Positions 46,107 to 57,299 of a stretch of 64,000 nt of DNA are shown here, one piece after another. The DNA is taken from positions 1 through 64,000 of the forward strand of contig NCSJ02000056.1 of the NCBI GenBank assembly GCA_002812745.2, read 5' to 3'. The position numbers and the translations under genes were made by a program. This DNA comes from Scytalidium lignicola. Lineage: Eukaryota > Ascomycota > Leotiomycetes. Positions within the stretch are counted from its first letter, which is position 1. Every line of letters begins with the position of its first letter. The notes beneath the pieces are model-generated. The model ran no database searches and was not told the origin of the DNA. It saw only the letters and a program-made list of their open reading frames with translations.

Positions 46107-46867
46107 TTCTAATAAGAATTTCAAAAGTGATTGTATAAACCGGAAGAAAATCATTTGAATGATTTATCGCTGAGGAATAAATGTCCTCCTGTTCCTTAAT
46201 ATAACCCGTGCCAAGGCATTATTAGCATGGTGGCGGTGGGTGGTTTTGGTTCTCAGTGTTGCGGGCTCAGGCAGTCGCAGGCAGCGGCGCTCCTGCCTAG
46301 GAGTGGCCCACAGTGGCTTTACCCAAGCGAAATGAAGCCCCTTTTCAATCCTGTGATACTTTCATTATTCGAAGTCCATTTTCATCGTATTTCTGATGCT
46401 TAAGGTGGTATTATTATCTATCTTTGAGAAATTTCTAGACAATTTTTATACACATTGGAAGCCTTCTTTGAAAAACAATGTAGACCTCTGCGTCAGTTGC
46501 TAAAGGGCAATTGAACTGGCCTAGACCTATAATTGCTAGGAGTTTCGCAATGAATGCATCTCACCACCACTGTAAAGGTATACCATCACTGGCTTCATAT
46601 GGACGTCTCTCACTATTTCCCCCGATATTTAACTTTAAACAATCTTCACTAATTCCGTTTGAACATATCTCCTCGAACTAGATTAATACCGGGCGTGTTG
46701 GAAAATTCCTCTCCTAAAACTAACCTGTAAGGAGCTGAAATACAGTATAGAGATAGTATATTTTACCCTATATTAATATATAGCCGATTCTTTAGAGGAA
46801 ATGTAGCTTGCAAGCTTACAGTGACTAGGCACCATATAGTATAATTATTATAATTGTTCAGATTTCC
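46107..46867. other. Intergenic region
   Basis: About 760 bases between the DUF4246 start and the polyketide synthase relic. No gene seen; the minus-strand frame 46763-47065 is a shadow of the relic. Confidence 0.55.
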
Positions 46868-47496
46868 TTGGTTATCGTAAGATGAACCTGCATTGATCGG
46901 TGAGAAGCAATGGGAGCGCAAGATGAAGACAGCGGGCTTTGAGGCGGTGTCATGGAGCGATGGTGCTGCACCTGAGTCCAAGACAGTACGTGTTATAGCC
47001 GCATTTCCAAAGAGCGATGAGAGCGTCACGGTGGTACTGGGGCCTGAGAAGCCGGTTAAAGCCACGATGGAGATAGTTGTTTACAAGAAGATTGGGGACC
47101 TCGATATCTAAGCTGATATCTATTACCCCACTGAAGGCGAAGCACTGGTAGGTAAGAAGTTGCCGGTATGTATGTGACGAATTCTCATATTCGATTTGTG
47201 ATGACTGACGATAAACAGCTTTGATGATCTACAGAGGCAGCCAAATGATATTCAGTAGGAAAGACATAAGACCTGCTCAGACGCTCGCGAAAGGCTTCTT
47301 ACCAGTCAGCTTGGATTACCGGCTCTGTCCTGAGGTTAGTCTAGGAGAAGGGCCAATGGTGGATGTGTGTGACGCTCTCGAATGGGATCGTCATCAACTG
47401 CCTGCTCTTCAACTTCAACGGCGCGGGCTTTACATCGATGGTGAGAAAGTAGTGGTGGTGGGCTGGTCGTCGGGCATGGACAGCGCCACACAATAG
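46868..47496 (+). pseudogene. Relic of a non-reducing polyketide synthase C-terminus (methyltransferase end plus alpha/beta-hydrolase)
   Basis: Plus-strand fragment. The first part (WERKMKTAGFEAVSWSDG, ESKTVRVIAAFP) resembles the end of a PKS C-methyltransferase domain. After a linker (ATMEIVVYKKIGDLDI) comes an esterase/thioesterase-like hydrolase start (ADIYYPTEGEA, RPAQTLAKGFLPVSLDYRL, EGPMVDVCDALEW). A good 49-nt intron lies at 47170-47218. There is an in-frame stop at 47109-47111, the HGGSH oxyanion segment is altered (YRGSQ), and the frame ends just after the nucleophile elbow GWSSG. Ketosynthase, acyltransferase and carrier domains are absent from the window. Clearly dead; the family assignment is from recognition of these motifs. 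Confidence 0.7.
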
Positions 47497-47966
47497 AAGA
47501 CAAGCTCAGAGCACCAGAGTCGCATTGAAGCCTAATCAAATCACCGAACTTCCCACATTATACATATTTCTCTGTTCCCTCAAGGCGCAGCTAGCGACAT
47601 CTGTTGACAGAGTTCGTGTATGAAAGAGTGTAACAGAACTGCGATTACAAGTGGACTGAATTTGAATATAAATACAAAGGAAGGCCAGAACAGACTGGTA
47701 GAGCGTGCAGCATAAGTAAACAAAGAGGAAGCAATCGATCAAATGCGAGTATAAATTAAAGAGTGAGATCTATGCCCCCACTCAAACCCCATACATATAG
47801 TTGATGGTGGGTATTTCTACATTGCATGAAAACAAAACAGGACTATTTTTTCAGTCTTTGCTTGGTCACCATAGCGCTGGAAGTGACATGTACTCCAACA
47901 TCCTTTGCCTGTTCCTTTCTCGCTCCTGCAATATATCCTCTCCTCCTTCACACATAAACCAACTCT
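47497..47966. other. Intergenic region
   Basis: About 470 bases of 3' flank between the PKS relic and the stop of the MFS exporter. No gene or clear repeat. Confidence 0.5.
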
Positions 47967-49637
47967 TTACGTGGCAGCTACGCCAGCCGGAGCACCAAAT
48001 AGTTTCTCGCGACGCAAAAGGAGGCTCGTGACGGTGACGAGAGCACCGGCAGTGACAGTAAGAGCATAAGTCGTGCTAATGGCGTCAACGATTACGGCGA
48101 TGACGCGTCTACTAAGCTCTGGGGAGAGGCTATTCACAAATTCTGAGCCACTTCCTAAGATGGCGGCTTGGATCTCACCCAATGGAAGATTGGGCAAAAT
48201 CTGCTGTATCTTGTCCGTGCTATTGTTGAGGAGGACGGAATTGGCGATAGCTAAGGCAATGGTGATGCCGAGGAACTGAGCCAGCGTCATGAAGCCGATA
48301 GCAGATCCGATGTTCTCCGGACTGACGACGGCCGGCGTGACAGAAAAGGCTGCTTGGAAAAACATGCCCACTCCAGAACCTAGGAGAATCGTGAAGCCAT
48401 AAATCTTGGCGGTTGAAGTGTCTTGGTCGACAATGAACATCAGGGCGGAGCCGATGACAACGAAGATGCCACCCACCAAGAACCACGGCATATAGTAGCC
48501 TGCCTTGGCCATTAGACTGCCGTTCATGAAGGTGAAAACAACCAAAAAAACGATAAAAGGAAGTAGTCGAATACCAGCCTTGAGCGCGCTGTCACCACGG
48601 GTGAGCTGGAAGAATAGGGGCACCATGTAAATCGGAACGAAAGCGCCTGCCCCGCCTGCTGCTGTAGCGCTGAAAAGAATGAGAACTGTACGAGACTTGA
48701 AAAATTGTACTGGGATCATGCGTCTCGGTTCCGTGGTAAAGACATTGAAGACTTGTTGAATTGCCAGGACAATAAAAAGCACGACGGCAACAACAAAGAG
48801 AGCAATAATGCGACCCGAGTTCCACGGATAAGTGACACCGCCCCAATTGATTGCCATAACGAAGGACGTAAGAGCTCCGGCCTGTAGCACCATTCCAACG
48901 TAATCCATCTCAACGACCCGTTCCTTTATAGTAGCTCCAGCGTGGAGGTCGTTGCTTGGAAGTACGAAGAGGTAAAATGGAGCACAGGCAGCGCCGATAA
49001 AGAGGTTCAAGTAAAAAGCCCATCGCCAGCCGCTTGCGGATTCGTTCAACGCGCCGCCAACAACTGGACCCAGTACGATACCGATACCCCAGAAGAAGCC
49101 AGTCATCGAGTTGTATACCGGACGTTCGGCCATAGTGGTTGTCAGTGCAATATTCGTCATAAGTCCGTTATAAAGGCCAGCGCCACCAAAACCAGCAATA
49201 GCGCGTCCCACGATCAAAACGTTCATACTGGGCGTGGCACCACAGATAGCAGAGCCGACCTCGAAGAGAATGATAGTGAAAATGTACAGCCACTTTGCGT
49301 TGAAATGGGTATAGGCGCGACCCCAGAATAAGTTGGAGCCCGTGGCGCAGAGCAAGAAAGCAACACTCAACCATGGCAGCTTCTGGATCTGCCCAAACTC
49401 TTCCACGAGGACGGGTTGGAGGTCAGCAATAACTGTGGCATCGAGAGCATACAAGAAGCCTGAGAACAATAAAGACGCCATGGTGCCCGCCCACTTCCAG
49501 CCGTGGATATTGCGAGGTGAAACTTCGGCAGGCTGGGCATCGTTAGGTGCTTGGTGGTCCTGCTTCTCCTCATTGATAGAGCTCTCAGGAGCTGATGGGG
49601 GGGTGTCGCCATGCGTATCTTTGCCGTCGAGCGTCAT
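47967..49637 (-). CDS. MFS exporter, DHA2 (14-TMS) drug/metabolite efflux family
   Basis: Integral membrane exporter, single exon, 556 aa. A hydrophilic N-terminus of about 45 residues is followed by 14 predicted membrane segments. Signatures are LYALDATVIADLQPVL (TM1), LPWLSVAFLLCATGSNLFWG (TM2), RAIAGFGGAGLYNG (TM4) and GFFWGIGIVLGPVVGGAL (motif C, antiporter type, TM5). The family exports fungicides and secondary metabolites and is often encoded inside biosynthetic clusters. It is divergent from the Zn2Cys6 gene at 50993 across 1.35 kb, and lies next to a PKS relic. No cluster palindrome in its promoter. Confidence 0.92.
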   Translation of the reverse strand: MTLDGKDTHGDTPPSAPESSINEEKQDHQAPNDAQPAEVSPRNIHGWKWAGTMASLLFSGFLYALDATVIADLQPVLVEEFGQIQKLPWLSVAFLLCATGSNLFWGRAYTHFNAKWLYIFTIILFEVGSAICGATPSMNVLIVGRAIAGFGGAGLYNGLMTNIALTTTMAERPVYNSMTGFFWGIGIVLGPVVGGALNESASGWRWAFYLNLFIGAACAPFYLFVLPSNDLHAGATIKERVVEMDYVGMVLQAGALTSFVMAINWGGVTYPWNSGRIIALFVVAVVLFIVLAIQQVFNVFTTEPRRMIPVQFFKSRTVLILFSATAAGGAGAFVPIYMVPLFFQLTRGDSALKAGIRLLPFIVFLVVFTFMNGSLMAKAGYYMPWFLVGGIFVVIGSALMFIVDQDTSTAKIYGFTILLGSGVGMFFQAAFSVTPAVVSPENIGSAIGFMTLAQFLGITIALAIANSVLLNNSTDKIQQILPNLPLGEIQAAILGSGSEFVNSLSPELSRRVIAVIVDAISTTYALTVTAGALVTVTSLLLRREKLFGAPAGVAAT

Positions 49638-50992
49638 GGTTGCTATACTGAGGTCCGAAATGGTGGCCTTTTCAATTCCAGATAGGGATCAAGAAGAGAC
49701 TGCGTGGGAGAGATGTAGCAGAGGTGTGAAAATGAAGTAATAGAAAGGTAAGAGAGGTGTAAGATTGAAGCAGGAGAGACTTAAAAGAGGCGCAAGAAAA
49801 GCGTAGACGGAGCTGATCTGGTATGGTGATAGGATGGATGGATAAAAGAAATCCTTTATCATTTTCATGCAAGGAGAATACGGAAACTGTTTTGATTTGG
49901 TTTGTTTTGTAATAGTGCTGTCACAAATCTCCGTGCGGCGGAAGTGAGAGAGAGGAGCATCTTAAGGTCATGGGCAGATAGTTTACCCCCGGTCCGGGCA
50001 GTTCAAGGACCCAAGTATCCCTTGCCAATCTGTCAGTCGAGTATTCGCCCAACCATATCTAATCAGATCAAGATCTACAGCTTCTAGGAAAGGCACAAAA
50101 AGACATGTGTTGAGTGCAAGTCGTGATGTGGAGCCCTCGAGACTCAACACCTGTACGCGGTGAGGGCTATGAACCTATAACTTTGTCTGTAAAGCCAAGA
50201 TTGAGTTATTCAGCGATAAATATTTCTCCATCAACGCGTGAACGCGTCGAAAATCAACCTTCCGAACCTCTTGAAACATTACAGATAGAGATAACCACAA
50301 CACCATCACGAAAAAGCTTGGTTCCCCCTATTAAAATATTTGCTGTACTCTACTACAATGGAAAATGGACATTGAAAATTCACTTTCCTGCTTGACAATT
50401 GTTTACAGACCCTGAGAAGAGTAAAATTGCACAAAGCACATTATACAATACAAGGAGATGGTGGACGAAACTACAGAGTGATGGGTGTATAAGAATTTGA
50501 GTAGCTCAGGTTTAGGCTTTTAAGTAAGGCTCTGTCCTTTACTCATTTACTGTTGATTATTCTCCTGCTACTGGCAACGTGATTTCATATTGTACAAAGG
50601 AATAGCAAAACAATGGGAATATTAGTGGAGGAAACTATGTACTGTAGCCTGAAGAGTCTCTACAGACGCCTATAAATTAGGAAGTCAAATAAAGAGTATA
50701 ATTGTAAAAGAAATTAAAAAAAAGTCGTGATGTGGTCCAAAAATTCTAGACCTAATCGGGCAATAAAACACAAGTAAACCGATTAAGTTACTCCGCCGCT
50801 CGGAGAAACAAAGTATAAGTGGGTCATAGTAAGCGCCCCGTCGCTACCCGCAACGGCGGAAGAGATGTGTCCCGTCTCCCTCCTTTCAACTCACTTACCG
50901 ATATACTTCATAAAGTCGCTGGTATTCTCTCCGCCACGCAGCATGGGAGATGTATCCTTATCAACAGTGAGTGTACCCCACACACGCCAGCC
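49638..50992. promoter_or_regulatory. Divergent intergenic region, exporter / Zn2Cys6 regulator
   Basis: About 1.36 kb. No convincing gene: frames such as 50114-50395 plus have random-looking products. Probably holds both promoters and long 5' leaders. The frame of the Zn2Cys6 gene is open back to 50819, but only with a GTG start. Confidence 0.5.
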
Positions 50993-53242
50993 ATGATGAA
51001 TGCCTCGGGCGTCAACGAGCAGGACGTCTCGGCGAAACGGAGAAAGATCCGCAAAGGCACGCAATCTTGCTGGGAATGCAAACGGCGCAAAATCCGCTGC
51101 GTTTTGTTATCAGCCGAAGATACTGCTTGCGTCGGCTGTCAGCGCCGACGAGCGCCTTGCATCAGTCAAGAGATCGAGGTGCCGATGCTCGAGGACTTGA
51201 CTGGAGCAAGAACACGAGACAATAGGCAGCTCGTTGAGCGCATGGCAAGGGTCGAAGCCTTGTTGGAGGACTTTCTTGCTGGCAAAGTTGCAGTTCCATC
51301 CGTTCCGGTTGAAAAACACCTCGTTCAACACCAAGATCATCAAGCTCGCTCAGCTGAGGATCTGTCAACCTTGGCATCATCACAAGCAATTCGATCACTT
51401 CCCACAGCTGGTTTCTCGCCCGAAGAACCACGGGAACCAGCCGGTATCCCGACTCTTGGACAATCCACTCCGAGTCCATCACTCGCCCTATCAAGCTTGC
51501 ACGCAACAGCCCTCGAGCATTTGTTTGCAGCCTTTCCGACTGAAGAAGATGCCAAGATCCTGCTTAGAGAGAGCTTTCGGGTCTCGCTCTACACCGAAAC
51601 AATCAACACTCAGCCACACAGCAAGTTGACATACGAGACCCTTGCGGCTCCTTGCTCCATTCCCGAGCTTCCTGGTCCAAGTACTCACCCAGTCCTTTTG
51701 GCTAAACGCATGCTCTTGTTTGCAATCACTCTACAGAGTCCGGGCGGAGAAGAATTGCTCGCCCTTTCTGAACCACGAAGCGTGCTCATGTGCCGCTTAG
51801 TCACAGCTGCTACGACATGGGTAACAACCAAGGAAGAGATGCACGGCACTGTCGAGAGTCTGGTTTGCATCATGCTAGAGGGTGTATATGAGATCAACTC
51901 TGGCAATCTTCGACGGGCTTGGGTTGCATATCGCAGGGCGATGACAGTCGCCCAGCTTATGGGACTGCATCGGACTCCTATGCCACCACTAAAATGCATC
52001 GATCCAGAGCTGGATGCCAAGCCAGACTTTATGTGGTTCCGCATTGTGTACATGGACCGTTATCTCAGCTTGCTACTTGGTCTACCTCAAGGCTCGACTG
52101 ATACAAGTATGGGCGCCATGTCAGCTTTGCGGCACGAACCACCCCTGGGTAAATTCGAGCGACTCCTCACAGTTGTTGCGTCTCGCATCTTGGAACGCAA
52201 CGCAAGTCCATTTGCCACAACCGACACGACAACAACCCAATCAATCGACTCGGAGCTATTGAGTATATCGCAGAGCATGCCGGCAAGCTTTTGGCGTCCG
52301 GTGTATTTCCATAACTTCACTCCAGGATCACCGGATACTCTCTTAGAGACATTACGCCTGGCAGCCCAGGTCTACTACTATGGCCTATTAATCCAGCTCC
52401 ATCTACCGTATATCGTGCGAATAAGAGACAACACCATGCATGAGTACTCCAAGATGACTTGCGTCAATGCCAGCCGGGAGATTATCACGCGCTTCATCGT
52501 ACACCGCAGCTTCAACCCCATGTCATCTTGCTCGAGGCCTGTGGACCTCTTCGCTCTCTTAGCAGCGATGACGCTCCTGCTTGCCCACATCGACGTCTAC
52601 CATCACCGTCAAACCATCAATTTCCTCGCCCACCAGCGCTTCAGCGACCGCGCTATACTCGAACAAGCCCTCGAGAAGATGGATGTTATTAGCAAAGTCA
52701 ACAAAGACATCGTCACCGAACAGAGCGCTAAGCTGGTCCGCCGCCTCCTCGAAATCGAGGCCGACGCCGCTCAGGGGAGCAACTACACTGCCCGGACAGA
52801 TGACGGTGGCGAGAAGGGAGATGAAGAGCTCCGCCTGCATATCCCGTACCTCGGCGTCATCAAAATCACACGCCAGGGGCCCATCTCTCGCGAGCCGCAT
52901 CCAACTTTCCAGGCTGAGTCTTCATCACGGACCACACCGTTCGCACCTTGCCCTCACCCGGCTGAACAGCCGCTTGGCCAGCCCACGTTTCCGGATGATC
53001 ACCCTCAATCCGGCCACGAGCAGCCCATGCTGCAATACCACAATTCCAACGATATCACCTTAGAATCACAAATTTGTCTCCCCCCAATCGCTGCCGGCGT
53101 CGACGACTGGGCCTTCCAGGGCGTCGATATGGCCTTCTTCGATAGCTTGATGAAAGGCACACTCTCATCAGATTCAGCGGGCTTCGAGCAGGTGTTTATT
53201 GAGGATGGGATACTAGGGGATGGACGCGGAAGACAAACATGA
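50993..53242 (+). CDS. Zn2Cys6 transcription factor with Fungal_trans domain
   Basis: Nuclear regulator, apparently intronless, 749 aa from the first ATG (MMNASG). The binuclear zinc cluster is Cys26-x2-Cys29-x6-Cys36-x9-Cys46-x2-Cys49-x6-Cys56, preceded by a basic KRRKIRKG stretch. A leucine-containing linker follows (RQLVERMARVEALLEDFL). The middle domain shows ALEHLFAAFPTEEDAKILLRE, then RRAMTVAQLMGLHR and WFRIVYMDRYLSLLLGLPQG, typical of PF04082. The C-terminal 150 residues are Pro/Ser/His-rich and disordered. Divergent to the DHA2 exporter and convergent with the GMC oxidoreductase, so it is a candidate pathway-specific regulator of those genes. Confidence 0.9.
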   Translation: MMNASGVNEQDVSAKRRKIRKGTQSCWECKRRKIRCVLLSAEDTACVGCQRRRAPCISQEIEVPMLEDLTGARTRDNRQLVERMARVEALLEDFLAGKVAVPSVPVEKHLVQHQDHQARSAEDLSTLASSQAIRSLPTAGFSPEEPREPAGIPTLGQSTPSPSLALSSLHATALEHLFAAFPTEEDAKILLRESFRVSLYTETINTQPHSKLTYETLAAPCSIPELPGPSTHPVLLAKRMLLFAITLQSPGGEELLALSEPRSVLMCRLVTAATTWVTTKEEMHGTVESLVCIMLEGVYEINSGNLRRAWVAYRRAMTVAQLMGLHRTPMPPLKCIDPELDAKPDFMWFRIVYMDRYLSLLLGLPQGSTDTSMGAMSALRHEPPLGKFERLLTVVASRILERNASPFATTDTTTTQSIDSELLSISQSMPASFWRPVYFHNFTPGSPDTLLETLRLAAQVYYYGLLIQLHLPYIVRIRDNTMHEYSKMTCVNASREIITRFIVHRSFNPMSSCSRPVDLFALLAAMTLLLAHIDVYHHRQTINFLAHQRFSDRAILEQALEKMDVISKVNKDIVTEQSAKLVRRLLEIEADAAQGSNYTARTDDGGEKGDEELRLHIPYLGVIKITRQGPISREPHPTFQAESSSRTTPFAPCPHPAEQPLGQPTFPDDHPQSGHEQPMLQYHNSNDITLESQICLPPIAAGVDDWAFQGVDMAFFDSLMKGTLSSDSAGFEQVFIEDGILGDGRGRQT

Positions 53243-53596
53243 TCTGGCTGTATAATAAATATTTATTAAGTTTAGTACATTTTTATCAAGTTATTAGGTA
53301 GTTGACATCCTCTGTAATATACAAGATCGACTATGTTTAGGTATTCCCAAGATATATATAGAAGTAGCTAACTTTTCCGTAGGAATGAATAGTTACGTAT
53401 ATATAACCGACTATTAATGAATAATGCTATAGCTACAAAAGGCTGTACAAATTTGGATAAGGTATATATCTTACAACTCTTTCATTTACTTAAAATCTAG
53501 CTATAAACTATTCTGTTCCTACGTTAACTAAAAGCAGATTCTAAGCAATAAACTTTGGGATAAAGACGACTTTTTTTCTTCTCAGAAAATTTCGTA
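53243..53596. other. Convergent 3' intergenic region
   Basis: About 350 AT-rich bases between two convergent stops. No gene seen. Confidence 0.55.
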
Positions 53597-55487
53597 TTAA
53601 TTGTTATCCTCCTTGATAAAGTCTACTGCCCTCTCAGCTATTGCGTATACAGTAGCGACAATGTTTCCGCTAGGTTGGAGCGGAATGACACTGGCATCCA
53701 CGATGCGAAGCCCTTGAACACCTTTCACGCGTAGTCTCTCATCAACCACTTTCCCCATGCCACAAGTACCTAAATAATGATTAAAGGCCATGATACGCTG
53801 ATAAACAAACGCTTTTGCCTGCTCAAAGTCCTTCAAGTCAACTTCCGGGGGTGGATCAACTCTCCGGCCAATCTTAGTATTGACATGTTTAGACTCTGTA
53901 AGGACACGTTCCGCAAACATTAAGCCAGCTGCGAGAACATCTACATCTGCAGGATGGGTAAGAAAGCCAGGATCAATCCGAGGTGAAACTCCATCCTCCG
54001 AGGTTTGAATGTGCGAGTTTCCACGGGAAATAGGAAATTGTGTGCTAATCGCAAGAGTGTAACATCCATTGTAACCGGGGGGAGCGCCCGACATAACTTT
54101 GCTTAAATTGGCGTGGCCGTGAAGGATATCAAAATTTGCAGGGATACCAACTATGTGAATATTTGGTGACCGGGGATCACGAAGGCGAGCAACATGGTAG
54201 CTTGGTTGATCAGTATCTCTGGTTGCAGTGATGCTAGCAATCGTGCTCTCAAGAGTCTCTTTGGATACTTGCGCAGAATAGGGAATAAATCCCATAAATC
54301 CAGTATTTCCAACGAGGAAACCTTCCTGGGTTGTCTCAGCCATGCTTAGATGCTTCTGGAGTAGTGTATTGTCTTGGAGAACGGAGTCAATTGTGATATT
54401 GTCCTCCCCTGTAAGTTCGTATATGAGAGGGGTCATAGGATGTTCCTGCAGATTCTCTCCAACAAACGGACTTTCCACAATACATTCAACTCCTGCTGCC
54501 TTCAGTACTTCCCTGTTCCCAATTCCCGACAATTCAAGAAGGCGAGGGCTTTGAATTGTACTCGACGAGATGATAACTTCCTTCTTAGCGAACACTTTAT
54601 GAAGTTTCCCTCCGTGCCAAAATTCAGCACCTCTAGCAATCGGATTTTCAACTCCATCGAGCAGAATCCTGGTGGCAGTAGCCTCGGTCAGAACTTTCAG
54701 GTTGGATCGCCCGAGGACAGGCGCGAGGTATCCTGTAGCGGAATAACTTCGGGAACTTTTCCCAGGGCGACGATCTATCGTGGCTGGGGTCTCAAAAAAG
54801 CCCAAATGATCACCACTAAAGGGCTCTTTTGGGCGGGGAAGGCCAGATTCCTCGTCGAAAGCTTTAAAAAGAGAATCCTCAAATGGAGCTGGCGTAGGAG
54901 GGAAGGAGACTTGCACGGGGCCTGAATGACCGTGGAAGTTTAGATCAGCCACAAAGCCATCGCGCTTCTCCTTCTGTGCAGGATGTACATGGAAAGCCTC
55001 ATTTTTGCGATAATATGGTTCTAACTCAGCCCATGACCATCCCTTGTTTTGTTCTCCCCACCAGTCAATATCTGATGCTGATGGGAGGACATAGCACATA
55101 AAATTCACACCACTGGATCCGCCAAGCATCTTCCCGCGGACGAGATGGTGTACATTGTTGTTGTTGTTGGTCTGAGTGATAGATAATCACATTAGGTCAT
55201 AATTCAAAGAAATATTAGTGGGAGCTACCTACTTGGGGAACGGTTTTGTAGATCCAATCGTATTCGGGGTTGTGGAATAATGCACTTAAGTTTCCAGGGC
55301 CTTCTACATTCTGATCGCCTAACCTTGACTTGCCAGCCTCAATAACACCGACACGGATATTAGGATTTTCAGTCAATCGTGTCGCTACTACCAGCCCAGC
55401 AGTACCTCCACCGACAATGATATAGTCGAACGAGCTTGCCTCATCTAGAAATTCGGAGAGGCCACACAACACTGGAGTGTTAGTCAT
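53597..55487 (-). CDS. GMC family FAD oxidoreductase (choline dehydrogenase/aryl-alcohol oxidase-like)
   Basis: Flavoenzyme oxidising alcohols or related groups. Exons 55487-55233 and 55171-53597 with a 61-nt intron; product 609 aa. The ADP-binding motif is DYIIVGGGTAGLVVATRL (glycines 26, 28, 31). GKMLGGSSGVNFM and the second GMC signature around SSSTIQSPRLLELSGIG are present. The active-site pair is His550 (FNHYLGTCGMG) and Asn588 (PSGNIVATVYAIAERA), the His/Asn form. No secretion signal is evident, so an intracellular role is likelier than lignin-type extracellular work. Exon 2 begins with an Asn run encoded by a GTT/AAC microsatellite. It lies beside the exporter, regulator and PKS relic, compatible with a metabolite-tailoring enzyme. 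Confidence 0.92.
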
Positions 55488-55948
55488 GATGGATAAATGA
55501 ATTTATAAGAACAACTATTAAAGTTCAGCTATTGTAACACCTGGACAGGTATACATAATGAAAATCGAAGAACCATGGATAGCAATCGCCTCATATAGAA
55601 ATCTAAATATTCTGACTTATTTCCAATATTAGCTTGCTTACTCAAGGCTAGAGTCGGTCATTACTTATATCCGTAACTCCGCTCTTGATCCGACTAAAGC
55701 ATAGGTAAGCTTACGTGGTTCTGCCAAGTTGGTAAACCATCAGTGACCTATAAAAGAAATCAAAATCATAAAGATCCTTGCTAAAGAAACTAGATCAAAG
55801 TTCATACTAAAGTGATGCGTGGAGGCTTATGCAGCTAACAGTAGTTACCCTCGATCTACTGTATTAAGTTCGGTTTAGTTTAGGGCATAATTTGTTAATC
55901 AGATTTCGGCTGGGTTGACTAGTGGAGCTAGGGTTTACCTTTAATATA
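55488..55948. other. GMC oxidoreductase promoter region
   Basis: About 460 bases upstream of the GMC start, ending at the TA target site of the Tc1/mariner relic. No gene seen. Confidence 0.5.
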
Positions 55949-57297
55949 CAGTGGGTACCGTTAATAATCCGTGATTTTCGCGAATTTTCGCGTTTCCACG
56001 ACTTGCAACTCTACACACTCATTTTTGAATTGAATTCAATGAATACTCCACGACGTCGTTTGGGCGAGATAAACCAGAATATTGTTCCTTTTAAGGACCT
56101 TTCTCCATATACCAGAGGCAAAATTGTTAGGAAGGCTGAGGAAGGTAGTACTGTAGCTCAAATCGCTAGGGACCTCAAGATACCATATTCTACAGTTCAA
56201 GACACCATAAACAAAGTACATTTGCGCAACAATAGCAAATCCAAACCACGTCCAGGTCGGCCAGATAAATATTCAGAGCAATTCAAGTGTAGGCTTGTAA
56301 ACTTTGTTCGAAAAGAGCCCAAATCGTCCATAGCCAAAATTCGAAAGTATATAGGTATTAAAATCTCCAATGGAGTTATAGTTCGCATTCTGGAAGCTAT
56401 AAGGATCTGGCATTAGAAGTACAAGAAACGATTATACCTTACTAATAAAGTGACAGCAAAAAGGCTTGTATAATGTATAGTATGAAAAGGGTAAAGCAAG
56501 TCTGACTTTTATTAATACATTTTTACAAACAAGTATTTAGCTAAGCGAGGAGCAGGCAAAGCAGTTGAGTAGGCATAGTGTCAGTTAGCTCAAAAATAGA
56601 GTAAAGACATAATAATAACCTTTAAAAAGGGCAAGGATATATCTATCATAGTCTAGGTTGTTATTTAGTATAAAGATGACAAGGTTTACAAGTCTGAATT
56701 GCATATTTTGGAAAGAGATTTTGAGTTTAAGAAATATAAGTATACTGCTAACTTATATATTAAAGTACTTGGGCAATAATTGCCTTAAATCTAAGAACCA
56801 GGCATGATATTCATGCAGGATAATGTTCTAATTCATTATACAAATAAGACTCTTAAATGGTTTGAGGATATGGCTATACTATTGGTTGACTGGCCTCCAT
56901 ATTCCCTAGATTTGAACCTCATTGAGTATGTGTGATAGCATCTTAAAGCAAAGGTTTTGGAGATACACCTTGAACTTAAGGATTTAGGTAGTAATGAGAA
57001 GGCTAAAGAGGCTTTGGAGGATGCTTTAATTGAGGCCTGGGAGCTTATAAATGATGGTATAATTGAGGTTTGTTTAGAGAGTATGTGTAGGAGACGTGAT
57101 GTGGTTATTACAGCAAAAGGATAACATACAAAGTACTAGGCATTCCAGAAAATTGGCATACTAAAAATTGACTAATTTAAATTATTATGTATGTGTTTTA
57201 GGGCAAAATAAATTATGGTTGTTGATTGGTGAGTATTTTTGTAGTAGGTGGCAAGAGTACTTTTTNGATGCTCACAGATTATTAATGTAAAGTACTG
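55949..57297 (+). mobile_element. Decayed Tc1/mariner element, 1349 bp
   Basis: The ends read CAGTGGGTACCGTTAATAAT on the left and, inverted, CAGTACTTTACATTAATAAT on the right. TA lies outside each end (55947-55948 and 57298-57299), the Tc1/mariner target. Length is right for the superfamily. It encloses the broken transposase gene at 56039-57124. An 'n' at 57266 follows a T run. Confidence 0.8.
56039..57124 (+). pseudogene. Tc1/mariner transposase, nonsense-riddled
   Basis: A 1086-nt reading frame (361 codons plus final TAA) stays in one frame from MNTPRRRLGEIN to the end and carries 15 in-frame stops after codon 125. The N-terminal part is a paired helix-turn-helix (IARDLKIPYSTVQDTINKV, AT-hook-like KPRPGRPDKYSEQ). 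The DDE part keeps MQDNVLIHYTNKTLKWFEDM and WPPYSLDLNLIEYV. Stops are TAG/TAA/TGA at places where relatives often have Trp or Gln, as RIP would give. Not functional. Confidence 0.85.
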
Positions 57298-57299
57298 TA

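Noticed and set aside
47336..47742. Small minus-strand frames around the PKS relic
   Set aside because: Shadows of the relic and its AT-rich 3' flank; no coding evidence.
50819..50992. N-terminal extension of the Zn2Cys6 regulator
   Set aside because: Needs a GTG start, which is unlikely in a fungal nuclear gene; the first in-frame ATG is at 50993 and gives the usual N-terminal zinc cluster.
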